Source: JBDHWG01 sp039810085 (GTDB lineage: Bacteria; Chloroflexota; Anaerolineae; Epilineales; JAHCIE01). From it: a stretch of DNA of 64,000 nucleotides. The notes beneath the pieces are model-generated. The model did not search any database. It worked only from the letters and a program-made list of their open reading frames with translations, and was not told the DNA's origin. This document shows, piece after piece, positions 1-8,868 of the stretch. A program made the position numbers and the translations under genes. Each line of letters starts with the position of its first letter. Position 1 is the first letter of the stretch. Location: positions 1 to 64,000 of the forward strand of contig JBDHWG010000013.1 in NCBI GenBank assembly GCA_039810085.1, given 5' to 3'.

Positions 1-2
1 CC

Positions 3-110
3 GCGCCAACGGCGGCGGCGAAGGCGGCGGCAACGACCGCGCCGACAGCGGCGGCGAAGGCGGCGGCGACGACCGCGCCGACCCTTGCGGCGGCCGCGGC
101 GGCGAGCAGC
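3..110 (+). repeat. 36-bp tandem repeat encoding Ala/Thr/Pro/Lys linker
   Basis: Two nearly identical 36-bp units, then a decayed third. They are in frame with the binding protein and encode APTAAAKAAATT repeated. This is a low-complexity tether between the (unseen) lipid anchor and the binding domain. Confidence 0.8.
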
Positions 111-1406
111 GGCTCGTGCAAGGAGTCCGTCGGCGCGAGCGCTGATGGCGCCAAGTCCAAGGGCCTGACCGAGTTGGCGAATGCCTACGCGGGCCAGTAC
201 AAGGGCCAGAAGGTCACCATGACCGGCCCGTTCACGGGTGAGGACGAGGCCAAGTTCAACAACTCGATCAAGAAGTTCGAGGACGCGACGGGCATCGACA
301 TCCAGTACGCCGGCTCGAAGGAATTCGAGGCGACCATCGCGGCGCGCATCGCCGCCGCCGACGCCCCGGACATCATCGACTTCCCGCAGCCGGGTCTGGC
401 CTCTGGGTTCATGAAGCAGGGTAAGCTCGTCTCGACCGACAAGCTCGGCATCCCCGACACCTGGCTGAAGGAGAACTACCTCCAGTCGTGGATCGACATG
501 TCCACGATGGCCGGCTCCGACGGCAAGAACGTGAACGGCGGCATCTGGCAGCGCTTCAACGGCAAGGACCTGGTGTGGTATCCGAAGCAAGCCTTCGACA
601 AGGCCGGCTACAAGGTTCCGACCACCTGGGACGAGATGATGGCGCTGACGGACCAGATCTCGAAGGACGGCGACACGCCGTGGTGCATCGGCATCGAGTC
701 GGGCGCGGCCACTGGCTGGCCGGCCACCGACTGGATCGAGGCCATCATGCTGCGCACGACCTCGCCGGAGAACTACGACAAGTGGGTCAAGGGCGATCTG
801 AAGTTCGACTCGCCCGAGGTGCGCAAGGCCCTCGATTACATGTCGAAGATCTGGCTGAACGACAAGTACGTCCAGGGCGGCAAGGCCAAGATCGTCACGA
901 CGAACTTCGGCGACGCCCCGGCCGGCATGTTCCAGAACCCGCCGAAGTGCTGGCTGCACAAGCAGGGCAACTTCATCATGGCCTTCTTCCCCAAGACGGC
1001 CAAGCCGCTGACCGACTACGACTTCTTCTACCTGCCGCCGATTGACCCGCAGTACGGCAAGCCGTTCGAGGTCGCTGGCGACTTGATGGCCGCGACGAAC
1101 GACAAGCCCGCCACCAAGGCCGTGATGCAGTGGTTCTCCACCGGCGACGGCGTCAAGGGCTGGCTCCAGTCTGGCGGCGCCCTCGGCCCGCAGAAGGACG
1201 TGTGTCTGGACTGGTACGGCGACCCGGTCGAGAAGAAGATCGCCGGCATCTACCAGGGATCGACGGTGGTCCGCTTCGACGGTTCGGACCTGATGCCGGG
1301 CAAGGTCGGCTCAGGCTCGTTCTGGAAGGGCATGACCGACTGGTTGTCTGGGGCCGCGCCGCTCGACACGGTGCTCAAGGAGATCGACAACTCCTGGCCG
1401 CGGTAA
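3..1406 (+). CDS. ABC transporter sugar-binding protein, alpha-glucoside/sucrose type (5' end outside window)
   Basis: Extracellular solute-binding protein of the family 1 / AglE type, which delivers an alpha-glucoside to the two permeases that follow. The frame is open from the first bases of the window, so the signal peptide and probable lipobox Cys lie upstream. A TTG at 174 is only an internal codon. The visible N-terminus is an Ala/Thr/Pro/Lys-rich linker of 12-residue repeats followed by SSGSCKES. The mature fold starts near VTMTGPFTGEDEAKFN. Trp-rich segments such as GIWQRFNGKDLVWYP and ATGWPATDWIE are typical of sugar binders. The linker probably tethers the domain to the membrane. 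Substrate is inferred from the adjacent amylosucrase and sugar kinase. Confidence 0.88.
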   Translation, partial: APTAAAKAAATTAPTAAAKAAATTAPTLAAAAAASSGSCKESVGASADGAKSKGLTELANAYAGQYKGQKVTMTGPFTGEDEAKFNNSIKKFEDATGIDIQYAGSKEFEATIAARIAAADAPDIIDFPQPGLASGFMKQGKLVSTDKLGIPDTWLKENYLQSWIDMSTMAGSDGKNVNGGIWQRFNGKDLVWYPKQAFDKAGYKVPTTWDEMMALTDQISKDGDTPWCIGIESGAATGWPATDWIEAIMLRTTSPENYDKWVKGDLKFDSPEVRKALDYMSKIWLNDKYVQGGKAKIVTTNFGDAPAGMFQNPPKCWLHKQGNFIMAFFPKTAKPLTDYDFFYLPPIDPQYGKPFEVAGDLMAATNDKPATKAVMQWFSTGDGVKGWLQSGGALGPQKDVCLDWYGDPVEKKIAGIYQGSTVVRFDGSDLMPGKVGSGSFWKGMTDWLSGAAPLDTVLKEIDNSWPR

Positions 1407-1502
1407 GCTGTTAGCATAACGCCGCTCAGGCTCAAAGGGTGAGCCTGAGCGGCGGCAATTCGTTCGAGCATGCATCTGTCTCTCGCCGTGAGGAGGGCAG
1501 TG

Positions 1503-2672
1503 ATGGATAACCAGTTTCCGGAACCTGTCGCAACAACTAAGGCACAACCGGCGCCGATTGCCGCCCCGGTCCCTGGCGGGAGCAGCGCGCAAGGCCCGCT
1601 AGGCTGGCTGGGGACGAACGTCGGCCGTATTCTGATCTCGATCGCGATTCCCTTGCTGGCGTTCTACGTGCTGTATCAAGGCTTCCTGTTCCTGCGCGAC
1701 ACCAACGCCCCCAAGGCCGTCGTCGCTGTCATCGCCATCATCTGGGGCGTCGGCGGCGTCGCGCTGCTGTACTGGGTAGCGAATTGGGTGGTCGAGCGCA
1801 TGGGCGGGGAGGTCGTCTCGCGCGTTCAGCCGTTCGTCTTCGTCGGTCCGGCCATCGCCATTCTCGCGTGGTATCTGGCCATCCCGGCGCTGCGCACGTT
1901 TCAATTGAGCCTGATGGGGCCGACCGGCGACACCTTCGTCGGGCTGAAGAACTACGCCGATGTGTTCGCCGACCGCACGATGTTCACGGCGTTCTTCAAC
2001 AACATCCTGTGGATCGTCTTCGGCGCGTCGTTCTGTCTCATCCTGGGCCTGCTCGTTGCCGTGCTGGCTGACCGCAGCCGATACGAGACGGCGGCCAAGG
2101 CGCTCATCTTCATGCCCATGGCCATCTCGATGGTCGGCGCGTCCATCATCTTCCGCCTCATCTACGCCGTCAACCCGAACATCGGTCTGCTGAACGCCAT
2201 CTACACCGGCCTGACGGGCGCGGAGCCTGTCGCCTGGACGGCCTCAGCGCAGCTCAGCCCGTGGAACAACCTGTTCCTCATCGCGGTGATGATCTGGCTC
2301 CAGACGGGCTACTGCATGGTGCTATTCTCGGCGGCCATCAAGGGCATCCCGACCGACATGCTCGAGGCGGCGCGCGTGGACGGCGCGAACGAGTTCCAGG
2401 TGTTCTTCCGCATCATGATCCCGGCCATCATGGGCACGATCATCGCGGTCGGCACGACGGTCATCATCTTCACCCTCAAAATCTTCGACGTCGTGTGGGT
2501 CATGACGGGCGGCCAATTCAACACCCAGGTGATTGCGACGCAGTACTACCGCGAGTACTTCACGGCGCAGAACTCAGGGACAGGCTCAGCCATCGCTATC
2601 GTCCTGCTGATCTGCGTGATTCCAGTGATGATTTACAACCTACGCGGCTTTAGCGAGAGGGAGGCGTTCTAA
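1503..2672 (+). CDS. ABC transporter permease, alpha-glucoside type (AglF-like)
   Basis: Inner-membrane permease of the MalF/AglF group. It has an N-terminal Pro/Ala-rich cytoplasmic leader, then TM segments at about residues 40-60 and 72-95 and a C-terminal binding-protein-dependent transport domain. The cytoplasmic EAA loop that contacts the ATPase is visible as EAARVDGANEFQVFFRI near residue 287. The start is set at the ATG at 1503 because AGGAGG lies at 1491-1496; the upstream ATG at 1470 has no good site. It follows the binding-protein gene by 96 nt and overlaps the second permease by one base (TAATG). No ATPase gene is present, so a shared MsmK-type ATPase elsewhere is expected. Confidence 0.92.
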   Translation: MDNQFPEPVATTKAQPAPIAAPVPGGSSAQGPLGWLGTNVGRILISIAIPLLAFYVLYQGFLFLRDTNAPKAVVAVIAIIWGVGGVALLYWVANWVVERMGGEVVSRVQPFVFVGPAIAILAWYLAIPALRTFQLSLMGPTGDTFVGLKNYADVFADRTMFTAFFNNILWIVFGASFCLILGLLVAVLADRSRYETAAKALIFMPMAISMVGASIIFRLIYAVNPNIGLLNAIYTGLTGAEPVAWTASAQLSPWNNLFLIAVMIWLQTGYCMVLFSAAIKGIPTDMLEAARVDGANEFQVFFRIMIPAIMGTIIAVGTTVIIFTLKIFDVVWVMTGGQFNTQVIATQYYREYFTAQNSGTGSAIAIVLLICVIPVMIYNLRGFSEREAF

Positions 2673-3847
2673 TGGCTACCGCTGCTGCAACGCAAACCAG
2701 GGCCGGCGCGACGACGGCCACCACGAAGAAGCGAAAGTCGCCGTGGGGCCAGATTTTTGTCAACGGCGTTCTGCTGCTCCTGGTGTTGGTTTGGATTATC
2801 CCGACGGTGGGCCTGCTCGTCTCGTCCTTCCGCACCCGCTTCGACATCCAGACGTCCGGTTGGTGGACCATCTTCCCCCACCGCGACTATGTGACGGTCG
2901 GCGAGCCGTTTGCTGTGCCCGACAACGCCGGCGACCGCAACGGCGTCATGAGCATTGCGCCGCCGAATGACACCGGCTCCGTAGCCAAGGGCACATTCGA
3001 GCAGTTCCGCGACGGCGTGACAACGTCGGATGGCAAATACCGACTGGTCTGGATCGGCAACCGCCGCACCGGCCAGATCGCCATCCAGCAGCAGCAGTGG
3101 ATTTCCAACACCAACTTCACGCTGGAGAACTACCAGCAGGTGCTCGGCACGACGACCTACGAGATTAAGCAGCCGGACGGGACCGTCACCACGGAGCAGG
3201 GCACGAACTTCGTCAACGCCTTCATCAACAGCGTCATCGTAACCGTGCCGGCGACCGTGATTCCCATCCTCATCGCCGCGTTCGCCGCCTACGGCTTCGC
3301 GTGGATGCGCTTCCCGCTGCGCCGCTGGTTCTTCATCGTGGTCATCGCGCTGCTCGTCGTGCCGCTCCAGACGGCCCTGGTGCCCATCCTGACGGACTAC
3401 GTGAAGCTGAGCCTGAACGGGACGTTCCTCGGCATCTGGCTGGCGCACACCGGCTTCGGCCTGCCCCTGGCGACGTACCTCTTATACAGCTACATCAGTA
3501 CGCTGCCGCGCGACATCCTGGAGTCGGCGTTCATCGACGGGGCGTCTCACTTCACCATCTTCACGCAGCTCATCCTGCCCCTGTCCGTTCCGGCGCTGGC
3601 GTCGTTCGCCATCTTCCAGTTCCTCTGGACGTGGAACGACTACCTGGTCGCGCTCATCTTCATCGGCGCGAAGCCGGACGTGCAGGTGCTCACCATGCGC
3701 CTGGCGGACATGGTTGGCACGCGCGGCAACGACTGGCACCTGCTGACGGCGGGCGCGTTCGTGTCGATGCTCCTGCCGCTGGTCGTGTTTTTCTCGCTGC
3801 AGCGCTACTTCGTCCGCGGCCTGATGGCCGGCTCGGTGAAGGGGTAA
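2672..3847 (+). CDS. ABC transporter permease, alpha-glucoside type (AglG-like)
   Basis: Second permease of the sugar transporter, MalG/AglG group. TM1 lies at about residues 28-50. A large extracytoplasmic loop (about residues 60-180), characteristic of AglG, precedes the five-helix transport domain. The EAA loop reads ESAFIDGASHFTIF near residue 284. The ATG shares a base with the stop codon of the preceding permease, so the two are translationally coupled. The C-terminus RGLMAGSVKG is the usual end of this family. Confidence 0.93.
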   Translation: MATAAATQTRAGATTATTKKRKSPWGQIFVNGVLLLLVLVWIIPTVGLLVSSFRTRFDIQTSGWWTIFPHRDYVTVGEPFAVPDNAGDRNGVMSIAPPNDTGSVAKGTFEQFRDGVTTSDGKYRLVWIGNRRTGQIAIQQQQWISNTNFTLENYQQVLGTTTYEIKQPDGTVTTEQGTNFVNAFINSVIVTVPATVIPILIAAFAAYGFAWMRFPLRRWFFIVVIALLVVPLQTALVPILTDYVKLSLNGTFLGIWLAHTGFGLPLATYLLYSYISTLPRDILESAFIDGASHFTIFTQLILPLSVPALASFAIFQFLWTWNDYLVALIFIGAKPDVQVLTMRLADMVGTRGNDWHLLTAGAFVSMLLPLVVFFSLQRYFVRGLMAGSVKG

Positions 3848-4125
3848 GCGGCGTTCTCGCCAGGCGACGCCACCGACTCAAGTCGGTGGCTGAGATAACG
3901 AAGCCTGCTGAAGCAGGCTGTCCGCTCTCGCCCGGGCCCTGTGGGGTCTTGCCGTTGAACAGGTAATGTCTCCTTAGGACTCAAGCAGTCCGCAGGACTT
4001 TGCCTTCTCAGCGCCAGCGCTTCAGCCTGGCGCCCGCGCTCCACGGCGACATGATTGTTTCGCTAACCCGCTGATGAGCGTTCATCAGCGGGTTTCCATA
4101 GAATACGAGTACGAGGAGCCATCCC
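3848..4125. other. Intergenic spacer with palindromes upstream of the sugar kinase
   Basis: 278 bp without a gene. It holds a CGACTCAAGTCG-centred palindrome (about 3875-3892), an AGCCTGCTGAAGCAGGCT palindrome (about 3902-3919) that belongs to the repeat family seen at 7.4 and 23.0 kb, and a strong inverted repeat just before the kinase (listed separately). Confidence 0.6.
4065..4096. terminator. Perfect 13-bp inverted repeat, probable terminator
   Basis: Arms AACCCGCTGATGA (4065-4077) and its complement (4082-4094) flank a 4-nt loop. A short T run follows on the plus strand. It lies between the transporter genes and the kinase and may end the transporter transcript or limit read-through. 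Confidence 0.55.
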
Positions 4126-5079
4126 ATGCCCACGGTCGTCTGCCACGGCGAGCTACTTATCGACTTCGTTCCCACGGTCTCTGGCGTCGACCTCATCGAA
4201 GCGCCGGCGTTCAAGAAGGCGGCCGGCGGCGGCGTCGCCAACGTCTCCGTCGGCCTGGCCCGCCTCGGCGTGTCCAGCGGCTTCATGGGCCAGGTCGGCG
4301 ATGACCCGTTCGGCCACTTCCTGGCCCAGACGCTAGAGGAGAAAGGCGTCGACACGTCCACTCTGTGCTTCTCCGCCGAGGCGCGGACGATGCTGGCCTT
4401 CGTCGCCCTCAAGGCCGACGGCGAGCGCGACTTCATCTTCTACCGCAACCCCAGCGCCGACATGCTCTATCGGCCCGACCAGGTCGACCAGGACTATGTG
4501 CGCGGTGCGACGCTGCTGCACGTCAGCTCCATCAGCACTATCAGCGAGCCGGCGCGGGGCGCGACCCTGCTCGCCATCGAGACGGCGCGGGCGGCAGGTC
4601 GCCTGGTGTCCTTCGACCCGAACCTGCGCCTCAACCTCTGGCCGAGCGCCGACGCCGCCCGCGAGGGTATCCTGCGCCTGTGGCCCCTCGCCCACATCAT
4701 CAAGGCCGGCGACGAGGAGCTGACCTTCCTGACTGGCGAGACGGACTATCACAAGGCCGCCGAGCGTCTCTGGCACCCGGAGCTTAAGGTGCTGCTCGTG
4801 ACCCACGGGCGCGAGGGCAGCACGTACATCACGCCGAAGGCCACCGGCAGCGTGGCCGGCTTCCGCGTCGCCTCAGTGGACACGACCGGCGCAGGCGACG
4901 GGTTCATGGCGGCGGCGCTCAAGGGCCTGCTGGAGCACGCCGACGCCACCGATAACCCGGCGACGCTGGCCGAGATCTGCCGCTACGCCAATGCCGTCGG
5001 CGCCATCACAACGACGGAGCGCGGCGGCATCCCGGCCTTACCGACGGTGGAAGCGGTAGAAGACTTCTTGCGGGGCTAG
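4126..5079 (+). CDS. PfkB-family carbohydrate kinase, probable fructokinase
   Basis: Ribokinase/PfkB-family sugar kinase of 317 residues, the usual length. The N-terminal signature is AAGGGVANVSVGLARLG near residues 32-47. The C-terminal ATP/anion-hole signature DTTGAGDGF, with the catalytic Asp, is near residues 251-259. GAGGAG precedes the ATG. It lies between the alpha-glucoside permeases and an amylosucrase. Amylosucrase releases fructose from sucrose, so phosphorylation of fructose to fructose 6-phosphate is the most economical assignment. The sugar specificity itself cannot be read from the sequence. Confidence 0.88.
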   Translation: MPTVVCHGELLIDFVPTVSGVDLIEAPAFKKAAGGGVANVSVGLARLGVSSGFMGQVGDDPFGHFLAQTLEEKGVDTSTLCFSAEARTMLAFVALKADGERDFIFYRNPSADMLYRPDQVDQDYVRGATLLHVSSISTISEPARGATLLAIETARAAGRLVSFDPNLRLNLWPSADAAREGILRLWPLAHIIKAGDEELTFLTGETDYHKAAERLWHPELKVLLVTHGREGSTYITPKATGSVAGFRVASVDTTGAGDGFMAAALKGLLEHADATDNPATLAEICRYANAVGAITTTERGGIPALPTVEAVEDFLRG

Positions 5080-5337
5080 TCCCTCGCCCCCTTTTGGCCG
5101 TTTCCGTCGTGTTGTGCTTGTCACAAGTTGAGCAGCGCGGAAACGGCCAAAACCGGCCCCTCTCCCAGAACGGGAGAGGGGAGGAAGAGGAAGAGCGGGA
5201 GAGCGACGAAGAGAGGGAAGCGGGGGGAAGTGCAGTGTGACTCGATCAACATTCAAAGCGTGAGTCTCGCCTTCTACCCCTCTCCCATTTTGGGAGAGGG
5301 GGCAGGGGGGAGAGGGACGAGACGGAGGAGCACAACT
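5080..5337. repeat. Palindrome-rich spacer before amylosucrase
   Basis: 258 bp with three inverted repeats. A long one at about 5091-5150 has arms TTTTGGCCGTTTCCG and CGGAAACGGCCAAAA. Two copies of the CCCTCTCCC/GGGAGAGGG element lie at 5157-5181 and 5277-5302; the same element recurs at 15.8, 55.5 and 56.4 kb inside coding regions. The long open frame running through this spacer is read-through of the repeats and is not part of the enzyme. Confidence 0.75.
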
Positions 5338-7305
5338 ATGCTTGACACTGTAACATCCCAGCGCCACGCCGACCGCACGCTGGCGCGGCTGCTGCCCCGG
5401 CTGGCCGACGAGTTCGCCGACGAGGCGCGCGCGAACCCTGACGACTGGGCGACGTTCCTGCGCCGCCTCGGCGAGACGTTCCCGCGCCTGTTCCGCCTGC
5501 TGCTGCACCTCTACGGGACGCAGTACGACTTCTTCTACCACCTGGAGCGCCTCCTCTCCGTGATGGCGCGCTGCTGGATCGCCCGCGCCGCCGACCTGAA
5601 GGCGCTCGACGGCGAGCGCGAGGCGGACCCCGAGTGGTTCCAGTCCAACAAGATGCTGGGCGCGGTGCTGTACGTGGACCTGTTCGCCGGCGACCTAGCG
5701 GGCGTGCGCGAGAAGATTCCCTATTTCAAAGAGTTGGGGCTGACGTATCTGCACCTGATGCCGTTCTTCAAGGTGCCGCCGGGCGAGAGCGACGGCGGCT
5801 ACGCTGTGAGCAGCTACCGCGAGGTACACCCGCCGCTCGGCACAATGGCGCAGCTCGCCGACCTGGCGCGGGCGCTGCGTCAGGAGGGCATCAGCCTGAC
5901 GGTGGACCTGGTGTTCAACCACACCGCCCTCGACCACGACTGGGCTATGAAGGCGCGGGCGGGCGACGCGGAGTACGAGGAGTTCTACCGCATTTTCCCC
6001 GACCGCACGATGCCCGACCGCTACGAGCAGACGATGCGCGAGATCTTTCCGGACGAGCACCCGGGCGCGTTCACCTACGAGTCGGACATGGGCAAGTGGG
6101 TGTGGACGACGTTCCATAGCTATCAGTGGGACCTGAACTACGCCAACCCGGCCGTCTTCAACAGCATGGCTGAGGAGATGCTGTTCCTGGCGAACCAGGG
6201 CGTGGAGGTGCTGCGTTTGGACGCCGTCGCCTTCATCTGGAAGCAGATGGGCACAAGCTCGGAGAACTTGCCCGAAGCGCACCTGCTCATCCAGGCGTTC
6301 AACGCCGTGGCGCGCATCGCTGCGCCCGCCCTGCTGTTTAAGTCCGAGGCGATTGTCCACCCGGACGACGTGGTGCGCTACGTGCGCCCCGACGAGTGCC
6401 AGCTCTCCTACAACCCGCTGCTCATGGCGCTGCTGTGGAACTCCCTGGCGACGCGCGAGGTGCTACTGCTGCGCCAGGCGCTGCGCGAGCGGCACCGCCT
6501 GCCCAGGGGCTGCGCCTGGGTGAACTACGTCCGCGTCCACGACGACATCGGCTGGACGTTCTCCGACGAGGACGCCGCGCGGCTGGGCATCCACGGCTAC
6601 AACCACCGCCGCTTCCTGAACGACTTTTACATCGGTCGCTTCGAGGGGAGCTTCGCGCGCGGTCTGCCGTTCCAGGAGAACCCCAAGACCGGCGACTGCC
6701 GCATCTCCGGGACGTGCGCGTCTCTGGCAGGGCTAGAGAAGGCACTGACCGAGGAGGGGCCGGAGCAGGTCGAGCTGGCCATCCGCCGCATCGCCCTCAT
6801 CCACGGCGTCATCATGACCGTCGGCGGCATCCCGCTGCTCTACCTGGGCGACGAGGTCGGGACGCTCAACGACTACAGCTTCCAGGTCGACGACACGAAG
6901 GCGCGCGACAGCCGCTGGGTACACCGCCCGGCGACGGATTGGGAGCGCGTCGCCCGCCGCAGCGACCCGGCCACCCCGGAGGGGCGCGTCTACGAGCGGC
7001 TGCGCCACCTGATCGACGTGCGCAAGGCCCATGCCGCGTTCGCTGGCGGTGAGGCGCAGGTCATCGAGACGGGCAACGACCACGTCCTCGGCTACCTGCG
7101 GGAGCACGGCACACCGGCGAGCGGCCACGAGCGCGTCCTGGTGTTCGCCAACTTCAGCGAGCGCCCGCAGACGCTGCCCGCGCACCTGCTGCGCCTGTAC
7201 GGGCTGAGCTATGCCTTCACCGACCTCGTCTCCGGCAAGACGCTGCCGTCCGGCGCGCTGACGCTGGAGCCGCTCGCCTTCATGGCCCTGGTCCCCGACC
7301 GCTGA
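5338..7305 (+). CDS. Amylosucrase (GH13 family, sucrose to alpha-glucan plus fructose)
   Basis: GH13 enzyme of 655 residues that transfers glucose from sucrose to a growing alpha-1,4-glucan and releases fructose. The start is the ATG at 5338 behind GGAGGAG; the open frame upstream is repeat DNA. Catalytic residues are clear: nucleophile D295 in RLDAVAF, acid/base E337 in KSEAIV, and D402 in VHDDIGW. Each is offset by exactly 9 from the Neisseria polysaccharea residues as I recall them (D286, E328, D393), with conserved spacing throughout. ESDGGYAVSSYREV and DLVFNHTALDHDWA are typical of amylosucrase. A closely related sucrose hydrolase cannot be excluded. The binding protein, permeases and sugar kinase upstream form a coherent sucrose pathway. 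Confidence 0.9.
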   Translation: MLDTVTSQRHADRTLARLLPRLADEFADEARANPDDWATFLRRLGETFPRLFRLLLHLYGTQYDFFYHLERLLSVMARCWIARAADLKALDGEREADPEWFQSNKMLGAVLYVDLFAGDLAGVREKIPYFKELGLTYLHLMPFFKVPPGESDGGYAVSSYREVHPPLGTMAQLADLARALRQEGISLTVDLVFNHTALDHDWAMKARAGDAEYEEFYRIFPDRTMPDRYEQTMREIFPDEHPGAFTYESDMGKWVWTTFHSYQWDLNYANPAVFNSMAEEMLFLANQGVEVLRLDAVAFIWKQMGTSSENLPEAHLLIQAFNAVARIAAPALLFKSEAIVHPDDVVRYVRPDECQLSYNPLLMALLWNSLATREVLLLRQALRERHRLPRGCAWVNYVRVHDDIGWTFSDEDAARLGIHGYNHRRFLNDFYIGRFEGSFARGLPFQENPKTGDCRISGTCASLAGLEKALTEEGPEQVELAIRRIALIHGVIMTVGGIPLLYLGDEVGTLNDYSFQVDDTKARDSRWVHRPATDWERVARRSDPATPEGRVYERLRHLIDVRKAHAAFAGGEAQVIETGNDHVLGYLREHGTPASGHERVLVFANFSERPQTLPAHLLRLYGLSYAFTDLVSGKTLPSGALTLEPLAFMALVPDR

Positions 7306-7561
7306 GATTTGCCGCGGAGTTATATATGAAGCTGTGTTTCACCATCGCGAATGAAAACAGTTGTCACCCCGATTCCTTGAAAATAACCTGCTATGAGAGT
7401 TTACGGGTGCCGTGTCGTCGCCCGCAGACGCCGATTCAAATCGGCGTCTGAATTGGTGGAAGCCTGCTCGAAGCAGGCTGGCCTGGGCAGATTGTGCTCA
7501 CACGCAGCCTGCCTCGGCAGGCTTTCCCTCATCAGGCGCAGACTCGAAGTCTGCGCCGCCG
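7306..7561. repeat. Composite palindromic repeat unit (four hairpins)
   Basis: Spacer between convergent genes. From about 7428 to 7560 it holds a composite unit: a GACGCCGAT/ATCGGCGTC palindrome, AGCCTGCTCGAAGCAGGCT, a variable stretch, AGCCTGCCTCGGCAGGCT, and GGCGCAGACTCGAAGTC followed by TGCGCC. The same order recurs at about 23030-23185, and parts recur at 3.9 and 34.0 kb. It may act as a terminator for both flanking genes. Confidence 0.8.
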
Positions 7562-8764
7562 CTACCGCTCGTCGGTGGGCCGGGACGGCTGTGCTTGCTG
7601 CTTCGCGTCTTCCAGCATCTTTTCGAGGAGCAGGTTGCCCTGGGCGATGGGCGACGGGTCGCGCATGAGGATGTTGTCTTGGATCAGGCGGATGTACTTC
7701 TCGTCGGTCTCGGCAAGGGCGTCGACCTCGCCGCCTCGCGCCGCGTCGCCCTTTTCCCGCATTCGGTTGGCGAGCTGGCGCGTCAACACCGCCTTCTCCG
7801 TGAGGAGGCGGATGCAGGACCACAGCGTCGCCTCGACCTGCTCCGACTTCTGGAAGATGAGCACTTCCGGGGAGTAGATGTGGCCGGTGTGGCAGCGGAA
7901 CTGGAGCAGACCGCCCTGGTCGATTTGCCACATGGTGCCGCCACACTCCGGGCACACATACGTTGTCACCGCGTTCCGCCGCTCATCACGCGCCTGGGCC
8001 TCCAGGTCATGTTGGATGAGGGACGGCCGCTCACCTTCAGGGCGATCTGCGTCCGCCATCTGTCCTCCTTGTTCTGGAAGTGGCTCGCGAACGAGCCTTG
8101 ATAATAGACCGGGGATCTCTGACACCTTCAAGACGTAGTCGACCGCGACAGCCGCGATGGCCCGCCGGGGCATGTCGCTCAGCAGCGCCTCATCCGGGTC
8201 CTGGACAACCACCATCCCGCCATGCTCCTTGATGGTCTCCAGGCCCATGACCCCGTCGCCAAGCACGCCAGAGAGGATGACGCCCACGACGCGCTCCCCG
8301 TACGCCGCGGCCGCCGTGCGGAACAGCGGGTCAATCGCGGGCCGGGTATGGTTCTCACGCGGCCCGTGGCTCAGCTCCACCCGGCTGTCGCGCAGCTCCA
8401 TGTGATAGTCCGGCGGCGCGACGTAGATGCGCCCGCGCTCGATGGGGTCGCCCTGTTGGGCGTGAGCGACGCGCAGCGACGTGCGGCGAGCCAGGAGTTG
8501 CGGGAGCTTGCTGCTGCTGTGGGGCGAGGTGTGCAGGACGATGAAGACCGCCGCCGGTAAGTCGGCCGGCAGCCGCTGGACGAGAGAGACCAGGGCCTCG
8601 ACGCCGCCTGCCGATGCGCCGATGACAACAATATCCCGGTGCGCCGCCCCGTCCCCGCTGCCTCCGCTCTCCGCCCCGGGTCTTGCTCCTTCCATGCCCA
8701 TGTCGTGCCGTGCCCTCTCGTGTTGGCTCATTGTCATATGCGCCGTTAAAGGAGCAATATTCAT
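7562..8764 (-). CDS. CheB-type methylesterase domain protein with C-terminal zinc ribbon
   Basis: 400-residue protein with a CheB methylesterase catalytic domain but no receiver domain. The triad is visible: S51 in VIGASAGG, H78 in VLHTSPHS, and D170 in GVLGDGVMGL. The C-terminal part holds YVCPECGGTMWQ and FRCHTGHIYSP, a zinc-ribbon pair, then a helical segment. The family hydrolyses glutamyl methyl esters or deamidates receptor glutamines, but no chemotaxis gene is nearby, so the substrate is unknown. The start is uncertain: the ATG at 8764 is chosen because the longest frame runs into the promoter region of the divergent hydrolase gene. Confidence 0.82.
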   Translation of the reverse strand: MNIAPLTAHMTMSQHERARHDMGMEGARPGAESGGSGDGAAHRDIVVIGASAGGVEALVSLVQRLPADLPAAVFIVLHTSPHSSSKLPQLLARRTSLRVAHAQQGDPIERGRIYVAPPDYHMELRDSRVELSHGPRENHTRPAIDPLFRTAAAAYGERVVGVILSGVLGDGVMGLETIKEHGGMVVVQDPDEALLSDMPRRAIAAVAVDYVLKVSEIPGLLSRLVREPLPEQGGQMADADRPEGERPSLIQHDLEAQARDERRNAVTTYVCPECGGTMWQIDQGGLLQFRCHTGHIYSPEVLIFQKSEQVEATLWSCIRLLTEKAVLTRQLANRMREKGDAARGGEVDALAETDEKYIRLIQDNILMRDPSPIAQGNLLLEKMLEDAKQQAQPSRPTDER

Positions 8765-8868
8765 TCCATGCCCATGAGAGTAGCACCCGGCAATTGACAC
8801 GGCCGCCAATCGGCGGTAAAGTGTGGCGCGTGAGATCAGGCTAACAACAAGCACACTGCGGAGGTTGC

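Noticed and set aside
5128..5337. N-terminal extension of amylosucrase
   Set aside because: Encoded by palindromic repeats; the ATG at 5338 has a good ribosome binding site and gives the family's normal length.
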